A stretch of DNA of 64,000 nucleotides from Streptomyces sp. NBC_01231 (GCA_035999765.1 CP108521.1:8804001-8868000), one strand, 5' to 3'. Counted from the first letter of the stretch, positions 16,369 through 24,788 are shown. Translations and numbers: made by a program. The notes: generated from the letters alone by a model not told the origin.

Positions 16369-17445
16369 GTGTCCGCACACCTTTTTGACCCGCTCACGAT
16401 CCGCGACGTCACCTTCCGGAACCGGATCGCCATGTCCCCGATGTGCATGCACTCCGCGGACGCCCAAGGGCGCGCCACCGACTTCCACACGGTGCACTAC
16501 GGCGCGCGTGCACTGGGCGGTGCCGGCCTCGTGATGCTGGAGACGGCGGCGGTACTGCCCAACGGGCTGATCGGGCCGGGTGACCTCGGCATCTGGAGCG
16601 ACGACCACGTCGCGGGCCTGTCGGGCATCGTCGAGGTGATCCATCGTTTCGGCGCCAGGGCCGGCGCCCAGATCGGCCACGCGGGGCGGCAGCTCGGCGT
16701 GGAGTCCGAAACCGCGGTGGCCCCCTCTCCCATTCCCTTCAGTGACGGTTCACGCGTTCCCCAGGAGCTTGGCGTCGGGGACATCAAGGAGGTCATCGAG
16801 GCGTTCCGGACTGCGGCGGCACGGGCGAAGGCCGCCGGATTCGACGTGCTCGAGGTGCACACGGCGCACGGCTTCCTGCTCAACGAGTTCCTCTCGCCTC
16901 TGGCCAACCACCGCACGGACGAGTACGGAGGAAGCCGGGAGAACCGCTACAGGATCGTGCGGGAGACCATCGACGCAGTGCGCGGCGAGTGGGACGGCCC
17001 GCTATTCGTCCGCATCTCCTCGACCGACTATGCGGAGGGCGGGAACGTTCCGGAGGACTTCGTCACCTACGGCAGGTGGATGAAGGAGCAGGGCGTCGAC
17101 CTGATCGACGCCTCATCCGGCGGCATCGCCCCGGTGAAGGTGCAGTCCTACCCGAACTACCAGGTGCCCGCCGCGGATCTGATTCGCAGGGAGGTGGGAA
17201 TCAAGACCGGTGCTGTCGGCCTGATCGAGAGCGGCCGCCAGGCCGAGGAGATCCTGCAAAACGGCCGCGCCGACATCGTGCTGGTCGGCCGGGAGATGCT
17301 GAAGGACCCCTTCTGGGCCCGGACCGCCGCGGACGAGCTGCGCGCCGCCATCGAGGTCCCGTTGCAGTACACCCGCTACGGGGCGGCCTGGCAGCGCTCG
17401 CAGCCCCCGCTGCCCGCCGCGCCGATGGACGCCACGGTCTCCTAA
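16369..17445 (+). CDS. Old Yellow Enzyme-family NADH:flavin oxidoreductase (2)
   Basis: A 358-residue ene-reductase of the YqjM group. It has RNRIAMSPMCMHSADAQG, GAGLVMLETAAVLPNG, QIGHAGRQLG, VHTAHGFLLNEFLSPLAN, YGGSRENRYRI, and IKTGAVGLIE with VGREMLKDPFW for the flavin phosphate. It shares only the family motifs with OYE 1 at 12.5 kb, so it is not a recent duplicate. GTG at 16369 follows a weak ribosome-binding site (CAGGGATGA). It is followed 180 bp later by an HxlR regulator in the same direction, a common pairing for electrophile-inducible ene-reductases. Confidence 0.92.
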   Translation: MSAHLFDPLTIRDVTFRNRIAMSPMCMHSADAQGRATDFHTVHYGARALGGAGLVMLETAAVLPNGLIGPGDLGIWSDDHVAGLSGIVEVIHRFGARAGAQIGHAGRQLGVESETAVAPSPIPFSDGSRVPQELGVGDIKEVIEAFRTAAARAKAAGFDVLEVHTAHGFLLNEFLSPLANHRTDEYGGSRENRYRIVRETIDAVRGEWDGPLFVRISSTDYAEGGNVPEDFVTYGRWMKEQGVDLIDASSGGIAPVKVQSYPNYQVPAADLIRREVGIKTGAVGLIESGRQAEEILQNGRADIVLVGREMLKDPFWARTAADELRAAIEVPLQYTRYGAAWQRSQPPLPAAPMDATVS

Positions 17446-17625
17446 CCGGTTCTGCCCTGGTCCTGCAACCACCCCGGGGCAAGGACACCGAACTCGTTGC
17501 GGCCGCCCGGGGCCGGGGCGGCTGAAGCGCTCCCGGCACCGGGAGGCGGACCGGCCCTGTGCCCGGAGGGGATGACCCTTCGGGCGCGACATACTGGACA
17601 AGGCAGCACGACTCGGAGGTGCCCC

Positions 17626-18033
17626 ATGCCGCGGACGCGACCGTTTGACGACCTGCCAGGCTGCGCGATGGAAGCAACAGTCAAGATTATCGGCGGGAAG
17701 TGGAAAGGTGTGATCCTTTTCCATCTGATCGAGGGGACCATGCGGTTCAACGAGCTGCATCGCCAGGTGCCCGGCATCGCTCCGCGCCTGCTGACCAAGC
17801 AACTGCGTGAGCTGGAGGAGGACGGTCTGGTGCAGCGAACTGTCTACCCGGTCGTCCCGCCCAAGGTGGAGTACGCCTTGACCGAGGAGGCACGCTCGAT
17901 GGAGCCGCTGCTGATCGGACTCAGCAACTGGGGTGAGCAGTGGTTGGCCCGACGTGGCATCGTCCTGCCGGATCCCAAGGACGCGCAGGAGGAACCCTCC
18001 TCCGCCACGCCGTCGGCACCGCCCGAGGCTTAG
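17626..18033 (+). CDS. HxlR-family transcriptional regulator
   Basis: A 135-residue winged-helix protein. ATG at 17626 is preceded by CGGAGG at 6 nt. The core is GCAMEATVKIIGGKWKGVILF, MRFNELHRQVPGIAPRLLTKQL and LEEDGLVQRTVYPVVPPKVEY, the hallmarks of HxlR. A single Cys (about residue 14) sits just before the first helix as in redox- or electrophile-sensing members such as QorR/HypR. It probably controls OYE 2 upstream. Confidence 0.9.
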   Translation: MPRTRPFDDLPGCAMEATVKIIGGKWKGVILFHLIEGTMRFNELHRQVPGIAPRLLTKQLRELEEDGLVQRTVYPVVPPKVEYALTEEARSMEPLLIGLSNWGEQWLARRGIVLPDPKDAQEEPSSATPSAPPEA

Positions 18034-18097
18034 CTTGACTCCGTCGGGAATCCTGAGGTTTTCCGGTGCGGGTGCATGATCAGCAGGCAGGCTCGAC

Positions 18098-18315
18098 GGG
18101 CTGTGGCACGACGAGGACTTCGCCGACTGGTACCCGCGTGACGGCCGACCCGGTCTCTCGCCTGCTCAGCCGGCCACCGTCTGCGTCTGCAATTCCTGCT
18201 CGGCCTGTCGGACCGACAGGCCGCCGAGGCGGTGCGCTGCCGCATCGACTTCAAGTACGCCCTGGCCATCGAACTGGACGATCCCGGCTTTTACCACAGC
18301 GTGCTCGCCGACTTT
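18098..18315 (+). pseudogene. IS1182-family transposase, N-terminal fragment
   Basis: Reading across one frameshift, the stretch gives LWHDEDFADWYPRDGRPGLS and then LQFLLGLSDRQAAEAVRCRI, DFKYALAIELDDPGFYHSVL, the conserved N-terminal region of IS1182 transposases. It stops after VLADF, where an unrelated oxidoreductase sequence continues in the same frame. The catalytic domain is absent here. A C-terminal fragment of the same family, same strand, occurs at 24.5-24.76 kb. Confidence 0.8.
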
Positions 18316-18317
18316 AC

Positions 18318-18445
18318 CGGCGGCAAGGGTGTGCGCCTGGCCTTCGACCCGATCGCAGGCCCCGGCGTCGAAACCCTCGCCCAGGGCGTCGTCCCCAGCG
18401 GATACCTGGTTGTCTACGGCGCTCTCGACCCGCGTACCACCCCGC
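18318..18445 (+). pseudogene. Zinc-type quinone reductase/alcohol dehydrogenase fragment
   Basis: About 42 codons read GKGVRLAFDPIAGPGVETLA and then VVPSGYLVVYGALDPRTTPL, the Rossmann-fold stretch of MDR-family quinone oxidoreductases after the cofactor loop. It is fused in frame to the end of the IS1182 fragment, giving a chimeric open frame from 18232. Start, zinc-binding part and C-terminus are missing. The insertion element probably entered, and then deleted most of, an oxidoreductase gene. Confidence 0.7.
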
Positions 18446-18566
18446 TTCGCAGGCAAGACCAACCTCGCGCTCGCCGACGAGAGAATGCGGCCCCGGTGGT
18501 GCAGATCGTCGGTGTCGAGGTGTTCGCCAGCAGGGTGGCGCCCGCAGTTCTCCGGTGAGGACGGCC

Positions 18567-18754
18567 TGGGGCTCCCTGCCGGCCAAAGCGGCGGCCGGTC
18601 AGGCGGCGTAGACGCGGCCCGGCACTGCCAGCAGGCGCTGGGCGGGATCGGGTTCACCGCTGAACACCCGCGGCACCGGCACCTGTGCCGGGCCGTCGTC
18701 CTGGACGGACTACTGGGCAGTGCACGGGAGCCGCCCTGGCTGGTGCAGCCGTGA
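18567..18754 (+). pseudogene. Acyl-CoA dehydrogenase C-terminal remnant
   Basis: The frame ending with TGA at 18752-18754 contains ARHCQQALGGIGFTAEHPRH, then LCRAVVLDGLLGSARE. This matches the last helices of acyl-CoA dehydrogenases, where the 'QxxGGIGFTxEHxLHxYLRR' segment contacts FAD. Nothing of the N-terminal or middle domains is nearby. It abuts the convergent SDR gene, whose stop is at 18756. Confidence 0.65.
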
Positions 18755-18755
18755 C

Positions 18756-19451
18756 TCACCAGGGCAGCGGACCGTTGGCGTCGAAGTAGCCCCCGGTCGG
18801 GCCGTCGGGACCGATCTGCGCCATGCGGACGATGATCTCGGCGCCCTGCTCGACGGTCTGCGTGCCGGTGTTGTCGTTGAGGTCCGTCTTGATGAAGCCG
18901 GGCTCGACGGAGTTGATCCGCATGTCCGGGAATGCCTTCGCGTACTGCACGGTGAGCATGTTGACCGCGGTTTTGGACGCCGGGTAGGCGATGCCCGGGT
19001 AGAAGTGCGTGGGATGCTCGGGGTCGGAGAGGTTGGTCAGCGAGGCGAGGCCGCCGGTGACGTTGACCACGACCGGTGCGGCCGAGCGCTGCAGCAGGGG
19101 CAGGAAGGCGTGGGTGACGCGGACGACGCCGAAGACGTTCGTCTCGAAGGTGTTCCGCATCTGGTCGGCGGTCACGGTCTCGGCGGTGGGCACACTGTGG
19201 GCGTCGGCCCTGCTCGCGATTCCGGCGTTGTTGATCAGTACGTCGAGGCCGCCGTCGGCCGCGATGGTCTTGGCCGCGGTCTCGACCGTGGCGTCGAGGA
19301 GGACGAACCGTGCGCCCAGCTGCTCGGCGGCCGGGCGTCCGCGCTCGGCGTCGCGGGCACTCACGTAGACGGTGTGACCTGCGGCGATGAGCTGGCGGGC
19401 GGTCTCGTGGCCGAGGCCCTTGTTGGCTCCGGTGATCAGTGTTGTCGTCAT
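18756..19451 (-). CDS. SDR-family oxidoreductase
   Basis: A 231-residue classical SDR: TTTLITGANKGLGHETARQL gives TGxxxGxG, then VSARDAERGR, LDVLINNAGIA, NVTGGLASL (Ser) and YPASKTAVNML (Tyr/Lys), ending GGYFDANGPLPW. ATG at 19451 was chosen because MTTTLITG is the normal start; upstream extension would add low-complexity residues. The gene diverges from an XRE/MmyB-type regulator at 19557, a very common Streptomyces pairing where the regulator controls the SDR. The substrate is not predictable. Confidence 0.92.
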   Translation of the reverse strand: MTTTLITGANKGLGHETARQLIAAGHTVYVSARDAERGRPAAEQLGARFVLLDATVETAAKTIAADGGLDVLINNAGIASRADAHSVPTAETVTADQMRNTFETNVFGVVRVTHAFLPLLQRSAAPVVVNVTGGLASLTNLSDPEHPTHFYPGIAYPASKTAVNMLTVQYAKAFPDMRINSVEPGFIKTDLNDNTGTQTVEQGAEIIVRMAQIGPDGPTGGYFDANGPLPW

Positions 19452-19556
19452 GCGTCCAGCCTCCGGCGCCGCGGCACGACTAGCCAGGAGCCCCTTCTTC
19501 CTGGGACTGCGAGTACCAGGCACATGCGCGCGCGGCCGACGGTGTTCACTGGGCGC

Positions 19557-20396
19557 ATGACCGCGACGGAACTCGGACAGGCACTGCGGCGCTGGCGCGA
19601 CCGGGCCGCCCCGCACGCGGCGGGCCTGCCCTCCGGCGGACACCGGCGCGCGGCCGGTCTGCGGCGCGAGGAGCTGGCCCTGCTGGCGGGGATCTCGGCC
19701 GACTACATCACGCGCCTCGAACAGGGCCGCGCGGCCAACCCTTCCGGGCAGGTCGTCGAGGCGCTGGCCCGTGCGCTGCGGCTATCGGGGGACGAGCGGG
19801 CACACCTGTTCGGGCTGGCGGGGCTGATTCCGCCCGGTCCCGACATGGTGCCCGGGCACATCACTCCCAGCGTCCAGCGGCTGCTGGACCGGCTCGTCGA
19901 CGCACCCGTCGCGGTCTCCGACGCGGCCATGACGCTGCTGCTGGCCAACCCGATGTACGCGGCGCTGATGGGCGACCCGTCCGGCCTGCGCGGCGTGGAA
20001 CGCAACGACGCGTGGCGCACCTTCATGGATGTGCCGACCCGGGTGCGGCATACGCCCGAGGAACGCAGCGCCTGCGAGGCCGGCATGGTCTCCCAGCTAC
20101 GGAGGACCGCCACCCGCTATCCGGCGGACCGCCAACTGCGGCACCTGATCGCGGAGTTGCGTACCGACAGCGAGCGGTTCGCCGAGCTGTGGGACGCGGG
20201 CGCTGTGGGACGGCTCGAAGCCTGGCACAAGACGATCGAGCATCCGCAGGTGGGCCTGCTGACGCTGGACTGCGACCTGCTCCAGCTGGAGGAGAGCGGC
20301 CTGTACATCCTCGTCTACTCGGCCGAGCCGGGCACCGGGGCCGCCGAGAAGCTGGAGCTGATCTCGGTGGTCGGCACCCAGAACCTGGTCGAGTAG
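19557..20396 (+). CDS. XRE-family regulator with MmyB-like ligand domain
   Basis: A 279-residue protein: helix-turn-helix at about 30-85 (RRAAGLRREELALLAGISAD, YITRLEQGRAANPS), then the MmyB-like PAS-type domain (about 100-275) with PVAVSDAAMTLLLANPMYAA, RHLIAELRTDSERFAELW and a C-terminal EKLELISVVGTQ. Such domains bind hydrophobic ligands, in some cases fatty acids. ATG at 19557 gives MTATELGQALRRWR, the standard start. It diverges from the SDR gene with a 105-bp spacer, and probably autoregulates both. Confidence 0.92.
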   Translation: MTATELGQALRRWRDRAAPHAAGLPSGGHRRAAGLRREELALLAGISADYITRLEQGRAANPSGQVVEALARALRLSGDERAHLFGLAGLIPPGPDMVPGHITPSVQRLLDRLVDAPVAVSDAAMTLLLANPMYAALMGDPSGLRGVERNDAWRTFMDVPTRVRHTPEERSACEAGMVSQLRRTATRYPADRQLRHLIAELRTDSERFAELWDAGAVGRLEAWHKTIEHPQVGLLTLDCDLLQLEESGLYILVYSAEPGTGAAEKLELISVVGTQNLVE

Positions 20397-20451
20397 TGCC
20401 TGCTTGAGCTTCTTCTTCATCTCGTCAGCTTCGCGAGGATCGGGTACGGGC

Positions 20452-20532
20452 GCGTTCCACCCCACCGGCGCCGGAATGCGCGCCGTGGCGGACGCGATTG
20501 CCGAGCACCTGAAAGGACCAGGGCTCGCTTGA
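20452..20532 (+). pseudogene. SGNH hydrolase C-terminal stub
   Basis: A 26-codon tail AFHPTGAGMRAVADAIAEHL ending in TGA matches the last block (catalytic His in xxHPTxxG) and terminal helix of secreted SGNH lipases. No upstream part survives; the XRE gene stops 55 bp before. It is another deletion scar. Confidence 0.55.
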
Positions 20533-20615
20533 CGGTCGCGGGAGATTGTTGACGGCCCGATCACATCTACGACGGGTGTCGGTCGTTGTACGGGCCTGGG
20601 TGGAAACCGGAACCC

Positions 20616-21640
20616 CTAGGTGGCGCATCCGGCAATTGCGCACCTGCACGCCCTCCTCACCGGCCACGGCCAGGAGATCGCCCCTAACCGGTGCTCCACC
20701 GTCCAGTCTTCGTCGGCGGCGTGCTCGGCTGTGATGGTTGAGGGGCCGGGTGTGGTCACGACCTGGTAGATCTCGCGGGCGAGGTACCGCTTGAGCCAGC
20801 GGATGACTCCTTCTTGGAGAGGCACTGCGTGGTGCGGTGCTGCTGCTTGGTGCGCTCGTCCCAGCGCAGTCGGCACAGGACGATGCGGTAGATGGCCGAG
20901 TTGGCTCCTTGGTCGCCGCCCTGGTTGAGGCGGTGGCGCTGGATGCGGCCGGAGGAGGCTGGCAGTGGCTCGACGCCGCAGAGCATGGCGAAGGCGGCCT
21001 CTGAGCGCAGTCGTCCGGGGGTCTCACCGGCCATGACCAGCAGTTCCTGGCGACGTCCGTACCAACGCCGTTCGGGGCGAGCAGGGCCGAAGCGATCTCG
21101 GTGACCAGCGGGGTGATGAGCTCATCGAGCTCCTCGCCGAGTCGCTGATGGCGGGGCAAGGGTCCGCAGTGCGAGCCTGGCCGCGGCGACCGGCTCGCCG
21201 ACCCGCCTCGCGTCCGGCCACGAGGCGGCGCACGGAGGGATCAGCTGCCGGTCGCTCAGGGCCCGCAGAACGCCGCGTAGTTCCTCCGGCGCCGTGATGA
21301 GTGTTTGCATCTGTACTGACATGTCAGCGCGTTGGCGGATCGCACTGCGGCGGGTGATGCGCAGGCTCCGCAGCGCATCACCCGGCCGTCGCACTGCTTG
21401 AGTATGCCGGTTCGGCACTGGGCGAGGGCGGCGCGAGCCGCCGCCTCGGCGTCGACCGGGTCGGACTTGCCCTGCCAGCGGCGGGCGTTGCGGTCCGGGC
21501 GGTCGATCTCGACCACCGCGACGTACTGCTCGCGCAGGTGGCCGGCGAGTCCGGCTTCGTAGGCGCCGGTGCCCTCCACTCCGACCAGCACCAGGGCGCC
21601 GAACGAGCGGAGCCACGCCAGGGGTTTGCGATAGCCGGCG
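20616..21640 (-). pseudogene. IS110-family transposase, decayed
   Basis: On the minus strand the pieces follow the order of an IS110 transposase but lie in different frames: YRKPLAWLRSFGALVLVGVE and EGTGAYEAGLAGHLREQ (RuvC-like DEDD domain), VVEIDRPDRNARRWQGKSDP, VDAEAAARAAL, later LDELITPLV, then AGETPGRLRSEAAFAMLCGV, EPLPASSGRIQRHRLNQGG, SKKESSAG and RYLAREIYQVVTTP. At least three frameshifts separate them. The N-terminal start and the first catalytic Asp are not clear. The element is dead and lies between the SGNH stub and the carotenoid oxygenase gene. Confidence 0.85.
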
Positions 21641-21730
21641 GGGCGGGGCCGACAGATCCCGTTGAGGACCCAGGGTCAGTCAGGCGGTGGGTCAGACCCC
21701 GCCGGGATACGCTCATGAACATACTCACTG

Positions 21731-23101
21731 TCAGGCGGGGTCGGGTATCCAGCTGCCGTGGAAGCCGAGTGGTACGCGCGTCGGCAGGTGCACGGTGGCG
21801 ATCGGGGCGCCGGTGAAGTCCTGTCCGGAGAGGATCACCAGGTCGGTGGCACCCCGCTCGGGGTCGAAGACGTAGGCGAGGACGTAGCCGTCGTCCTCCG
21901 TCCGTGCGTTCTGCACGGGCACGAAGTACGCCTCACTGGTGTAGTGACCGGTGCCGAAGGCGCGGACCGTGGTGGTCTGCCGGTCGAGGTCGTGCTTGAT
22001 CAGTGAGTCGCTGAACGCGTCGACGGGCAGGCCGTCCAGGGTGCCGGCCGGACCCATGTAGCGGATCAGGTCCAGGGTGACCGCGGAGTATCCATAGCGG
22101 TAGGCGCCGGTGACGACGGCCGGACTGACCACGGGGAATTCCTGCGGGTGGTCGTCGAGGCGCGTCTCGGTGACCTTCCCGGTGACCGTGTCGATGACCC
22201 AGCGGTCGAGCGTGGGAAGGCTGTTGCCCATCAGCTCGGCCCCCGCGAACATCCGCGGGTAGCGCACGACGTCGACCACGACCGTGTCGCCCTGGTCGTA
22301 GGCGTTGAGGGTGTGGAAGACCCAGCACGGATCGACATCGAACCAGCGCACCTCGGTGCCGCTGCGGGGCAGCAGGCCGATGCGGCCGCCGCGGGCCTCG
22401 TTCCAGTTCATCGGGAACGCCTTGCCGGAATCTGCGGCAGCCTGGCTGAAGGTGACCGGGAGGTCGTACAGCACGGCGTACCTCTGGGTCAGAGCGAAGT
22501 CGTGCATCATCGGCCCGTGCGGAGCGGGGATGGCCACGCTGCGCACGACCTTGCCGAAGGGGGAGACGACCAGGTAGGTCAGCGTGTCGCCGCCGATGAC
22601 GTAGGTAACGGCGTGCAGTTCTCCGGTGGCGGGGTCCAGCTTGGGGTGGGCGACAAAGCCGTCGCGCAGGGTCCCGTCGAAGTCGCAGGCTCCCACGGTG
22701 TCCAGGTCGTAGGTGAGTTCGTAGGGCCGGGAGCCGCCTTCGACCAGGGCGAAGGTGCGGTTGGCATGGCCGATGACGTGGGTGTTGGGGCCGGCGTCCA
22801 CGCGGCGCATGGAGGCGCCGGGGCGGGGCTGTTCGCCGAGTGCCTCGGCGACGCGCGCCGAGCGCACCCAGCGGTTGCGGTACCACTCGGCCTTGCCCTC
22901 GCGCAGTCGTACGCCGTGCACCATGCCGGTTCCGGTGAACAGGTGGAGCCGGGGCTCGTCGAGGTTCAGGGGGTTGGGGCCGTTGCGCAGGTAGCGGCCG
23001 TTGAGCTCGGCGGGGATGGTGCCGGTGACCGGGAGGTCGAAGGAGGTGACCTCCTCGGCGACAGGCGTATAGGCGCCCTGGAAGCCGTTCTTGGGGTTCA
23101 T
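21731..23101 (-). CDS. Carotenoid cleavage oxygenase
   Basis: A 456-residue retinal-pigment-epithelial-membrane-protein family dioxygenase. ATG at 23101 follows GAGAGGAC. The propeller strands carry PAELNGRYLRNGPNP, FTGTGMVHGV, and the four iron-ligand His positions: His152 (AHPKLD), His200 (MMHDFALT), His263 (VFHTLNAYD) and His448 (FHGSW). These enzymes cleave double bonds in carotenoids, apocarotenoids, stilbenes or lignin-derived isoeugenol-type substrates. The gene diverges from a PadR regulator; PadR proteins often sense phenolic acids, so a stilbene or phenylpropanoid substrate is worth considering. Confidence 0.93.
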   Translation of the reverse strand: MNPKNGFQGAYTPVAEEVTSFDLPVTGTIPAELNGRYLRNGPNPLNLDEPRLHLFTGTGMVHGVRLREGKAEWYRNRWVRSARVAEALGEQPRPGASMRRVDAGPNTHVIGHANRTFALVEGGSRPYELTYDLDTVGACDFDGTLRDGFVAHPKLDPATGELHAVTYVIGGDTLTYLVVSPFGKVVRSVAIPAPHGPMMHDFALTQRYAVLYDLPVTFSQAAADSGKAFPMNWNEARGGRIGLLPRSGTEVRWFDVDPCWVFHTLNAYDQGDTVVVDVVRYPRMFAGAELMGNSLPTLDRWVIDTVTGKVTETRLDDHPQEFPVVSPAVVTGAYRYGYSAVTLDLIRYMGPAGTLDGLPVDAFSDSLIKHDLDRQTTTVRAFGTGHYTSEAYFVPVQNARTEDDGYVLAYVFDPERGATDLVILSGQDFTGAPIATVHLPTRVPLGFHGSWIPDPA

Positions 23102-23166
23102 TGCAGTCCTCTCACGATGGCGTGTCGTCCGGCGCTGGCGAGCCGGGCTCCGTACAACAATCACAA

Positions 23167-23184
23167 TACTCAAGAATATGAGTA
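23167..23184. promoter_or_regulatory. Inverted repeat TACTCA-AGAATA-TGAGTA, probable PadR operator
   Basis: A 6-bp perfect inverted repeat with a 6-bp AT-rich centre between the divergent carotenoid oxygenase and PadR genes. A related palindrome (ATACTtgAGTAT) occurs at 23954, in front of the NTF2 pseudogene downstream of PadR. The same regulator may bind both. Confidence 0.6.
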
Positions 23185-23274
23185 ATAGCGAAGCAGAGTA
23201 GAGTGTGAGCGTCGACACCCCGCCGACGCCCCACAGGGGCCCCACGGCGCGACACGGACAGGAGGCCGACGACC

Positions 23275-23844
23275 ATGGCTCTGCGACACGCGGTACTGGC
23301 CGCGCTACTGGACGGCGAGTCCAGCGGCTACGAACTGGCCAAGACGTTCGACGCGGGGATGGCCAACTTCTGGCACGCGCTGCCCCAGCAGCTGTATCTG
23401 GAGCTGGCCAAACTGGAGAAGGACGGCCTGATCCAGGGGCGCGCCGTGGTCCAGGAGACCCGTCCGACCAAGCGGCTCTTCTCGGTCACCGACGCCGGCC
23501 TCGCTGAGCTGGAGCGCTTTGCCGAATCCAGCGCCAAGCCGGCCTTCATCCGCGACGACCTTCTGGTCAAGGTACGGGCCGTGGACAGCACGTCCGCGAC
23601 GGTCGTGATCGAACAGCTCGAAGAGCGGGCACTCATCGCCGCAGCCAAGATCGACATCTTCGACAGGTATATGGAACGCCAGCGCGGCGACGCCGATGAA
23701 CAGGCATTCCTCGAATCCGGCGACCGGATCGGACCATACCTGACCTGTCTGCGCGGCCTCCGCTACGAACAGGAGACGGCCGACTGGTGCCGACAGACCG
23801 CTCAAATCCTCCGCGAACGATGCCGGGTCAGCGCCGACACGTGA
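23275..23844 (+). CDS. PadR-family transcriptional regulator
   Basis: A 189-residue PadR protein: MALRHAVLAALLDGESSGYE, LAKTFDAGMANFWHALPQQL and YLELAKLEKDGLIQGRAV form the N-terminal winged helix; the wing TRPTKRLFSVTDAGLAEL follows, and a C-terminal helical dimerisation domain (about 85-185) completes it (Vir_act_alpha_C type, subfamily s1). ATG at 23275 follows GGAGG with spacing of about 9. It diverges from the carotenoid oxygenase gene and probably represses it, with the TACTCA/TGAGTA repeat as operator. Confidence 0.92.
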   Translation: MALRHAVLAALLDGESSGYELAKTFDAGMANFWHALPQQLYLELAKLEKDGLIQGRAVVQETRPTKRLFSVTDAGLAELERFAESSAKPAFIRDDLLVKVRAVDSTSATVVIEQLEERALIAAAKIDIFDRYMERQRGDADEQAFLESGDRIGPYLTCLRGLRYEQETADWCRQTAQILRERCRVSADT

Positions 23845-23953
23845 CCATGGTGCTGGCGCCCCCAGCGATAGCGCGCCGTCGACCTCATTGAGACACCCTT
23901 CATTCCTTTCTTCGCCCCTCCCGTGCGGCATGTCAAAAAAAGGTATTAGACAT

Positions 23954-23965
23954 ATACTTGAGTAT
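23954..23965. promoter_or_regulatory. Palindrome ATACT-TG-AGTAT
   Basis: A short palindrome 12 bp upstream of the GGAGGAGG ribosome-binding site of the NTF2 pseudogene. It resembles the site between the PadR and carotenoid oxygenase genes and so suggests that the broken gene once belonged to the same regulon. Confidence 0.5.
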
Positions 23966-23977
23966 CTGGAGGAGGTC

Positions 23978-24136
23978 ATGGAGGCGGCCGCACGCTTCCG
24001 CGCCGCCGTCGAGACGGGCGAACGCAACGCACTGGAAGATCTGTTCACCCAGGACATCCGCTTCTAAAGCGCGGTGAAGTTCACCCCTTTCAAGGGCAAG
24101 CCCATGGTGCTGGGTCTGTTCAACGTACTGCTGCGC
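23978..24136 (+). pseudogene. NTF2/SnoaL-like gene, nonsense codon and truncation
   Basis: ATG at 23978 has an excellent ribosome-binding site (GGAGGAGG). The frame reads MEAAARFRAAVETGERNALE, DLFTQDIRF, then TAA at 24065-24067, and continues in the same frame as SAVKFTPFKGKPMVLGLF, NVLLRT. Related NTF2-like proteins have Tyr where the TAA falls, so one base change broke it. After LLRT the family sequence stops and an ISL3 transposase fragment begins. It was probably the partner gene of the PadR/carotenoid oxygenase pair. Confidence 0.7.
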
Positions 24137-24335
24137 ACGCCTGGTTTGCTGGGCTGCCCTCGGCAGACCTTCCGCGAGCAGGTCCCCGGACTGTTGGAGC
24201 GGTACCAGCGCCGCGTATTCCGCCTGGCCGGCCAACTCGGCTTCATGGCCAAGGAGTGAGCAGAACGGACGCCCGCCTGTCGCGACGCCCTGCCGTCGCG
24301 ATCTCCCGCTCGTCCGACTGCGCGCCGCGGCCCCG
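24137..24335 (+). pseudogene. ISL3-family transposase fragment
   Basis: The stretch reads CPRQTFREQVPGLLERYQRR, VFRLAGQLGFMAKE, then in the next frame RTDARLSRRPAVAISRSS. This matches the region of ISL3 transposases before the DDE domain (R.xVP.L..RY.RRT..L, GR.GARL...L...S). The catalytic part is absent. It truncates the NTF2-like pseudogene on its left. Confidence 0.6.
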
Positions 24336-24499
24336 GCATCGGGACATCGACCGGCCTGTCCGGCACGTCGACTGGACTGCTCAGCACCCTGCCGCTGCTC
24401 ACTTCGCCGTCACCTCACCGTTGGTCGGCCGGACCGCACATCGCCACGGTCCACCCCGCGCCCTGGTCGTCTCGCTGGCCGTGCTGGCGGCGGGGAAGT

Positions 24500-24760
24500 C
24501 CTCGACCATGCCCGCCTCGAGCAGGGCGACGAGCAGTGGCGAGCCAAGTAGGGAACCCGCGCGGGCATCGAGGGAACCATCCACCAGGCCGTCGCGGTCA
24601 CCGGGATGAGACGTGCCCGCTACCTCGGTCTCCAGAAGACCCACCTGGAGCACGTCCTCTCCGCCGCTGCGCTCAACCTCATCCGCCTCGATGCCTGGTG
24701 GAGCGGCCACCCGCTCGACCGCACCCGCGTCAGCCACCTTGCCCGCCTCGACAAAAGCTC
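24500..24760 (+). pseudogene. IS1182-family transposase, C-terminal fragment
   Basis: In one frame: RLEQGDEQWRAK, stop (TAG at the place of a conserved Tyr), GTRAGIEGTIHQAVAVTGMR, RARYLGLQKTHLEHVLSAAA and LNLIRLDAWWSGHPLDRTRV. This is the C-terminal end of the IS1182 DDE transposase including the catalytic Glu context (AGIEGT). It lies on the same strand as the N-terminal fragment at 18.1 kb. The frame ends beside the convergent EamA gene. Confidence 0.8.
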
Positions 24761-24788
24761 ACACCGAGGCGCGGGCGTCGACACGGGT

